Shown here: positions 63,889 to 64,000 of the stretch, in pieces
How positions within the stretch are numbered: position 1 is the stretch's first letter
Layout of the letters: the number at the start of each line of letters is the position of its first letter
Assembly (NCBI RefSeq): GCF_010993985.1
Contig: NZ_WINH01000005.1
Span: forward strand, 66,721-130,720
Reading direction: 5' to 3'
Length of the DNA: 64,000 nucleotides
Source of the DNA: Paraferrimonas sp. SM1919
GTDB taxonomy: Bacteria > Pseudomonadota > Gammaproteobacteria > Enterobacterales > Shewanellaceae
Program-made: the position numbers and the translations under genes
Notes under the pieces: model-generated
Told to the model about the DNA's origin: nothing
The model's database searches: none
Seen by the model: the letters and a program-made list of their open reading frames with translations, nothing else

Positions 63889-64000
63889 CTAATTAACCAC
63901 ATTCGATAACGTTTGATTTTTGCTCACTTTATAAATATGTAACTGATTTTTCCCTAAAGATTTAGCCTTTAATAAGGCTAAATCAGCTCTTTTAATACCA
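63889..64000 (-). CDS. GGDEF-domain protein, C-terminus only (partial)
   Basis: A minus-strand frame enters from the right edge and ends at a TAG at 63889. The 36 visible codons begin GIKRADLALLKAKSLGKNQL, the last helix of a GGDEF domain (ADxALYxAKxxGKN pattern), followed by HIYKVSKNQ. The same segment in the TPR-GGDEF protein of this window reads IKRADIALLDAKSSGKNRF. The rest of the gene lies outside. A likely second diguanylate cyclase. Confidence 0.8.
   Translation of the reverse strand, partial: GIKRADLALLKAKSLGKNQLHIYKVSKNQTLSNVVN

Overview
The window reads as one chromosomal segment of an AT-rich marine gammaproteobacterium, most likely Alteromonadales (Shewanella/Colwellia/Psychrobium-like). 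This is judged from the gene set: EfpL, FadI/FadJ, long-form isocitrate lyase next to malate synthase G, MoxR-BatA-BatB-BatD, a MaoP (YifE) homologue, and secreted polysaccharide-lyase-like proteins. No database search was possible, so the taxonomy is inference.

Layout. 1-6.2 kb: an R-body (reb) locus on the minus strand. An AAA-like/AraC regulator is followed by seven small RebB-like proteins, two unknown proteins and, translationally coupled at the end, a partial HNH nuclease resembling the PtuB/TIGR02646 type that runs off the window edge. 6.4-25 kb: efpL, a large unknown membrane protein, a pair of exported proteins likely to act on polysaccharide (PL12-like and BNR_4-like), an acetyltransferase, an Asp/Glu racemase, a fused phospholipase-C-like/alpha-beta hydrolase, a Sel1-repeat protein, two decayed loci, an APC permease and a TPR-GGDEF cyclase. 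25.1-32.5 kb: a chemosensory operon cheA-cheW-mcp-cheR-cheB with no cheY. Its CheB lacks the phosphoacceptor Asp, and its CheA carries a receiver domain between HPt and the kinase core. 32.8-48.2 kb: mostly housekeeping genes (glcB-aceA glyoxylate shunt, gpx, yqhA, ppk-ppx, a hydroxyacid dehydrogenase, maoP, fadI-fadJ). 48.3-55.1 kb: the moxR-DUF58-DUF4381-batA-batB-batD operon. 55.1-55.6 kb: tRNA-Ser(UGA) with a strong promoter, followed by three tandem remnants of its own 3' half, each with a terminator hairpin. 57.3-63.8 kb: a four-gene Wadjet/MksBEFG-type condensin defence operon in the order jetC-jetB-jetA-jetD. At the right edge is the C-terminus of a second GGDEF protein.

How the parts work together. 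The reb operon should produce R-body ribbons under control of its own regulator, probably through three helically phased repeats upstream of the first reb gene. The coupled HNH protein is a candidate payload or associated effector. The Jet operon should act against plasmids or other incoming circular DNA. The che operon looks like a chemosensory pathway not dedicated to flagella, because CheB cannot be switched on by phosphorylation and the only receiver domain able to accept phosphate is inside CheA. glcB-aceA and fadIJ together support growth on fatty acids or acetate.

Most start codons were chosen by looking for a Shine-Dalgarno sequence. Several differ from the longest open frame because that frame begins at an unsupported TTG or GTG.
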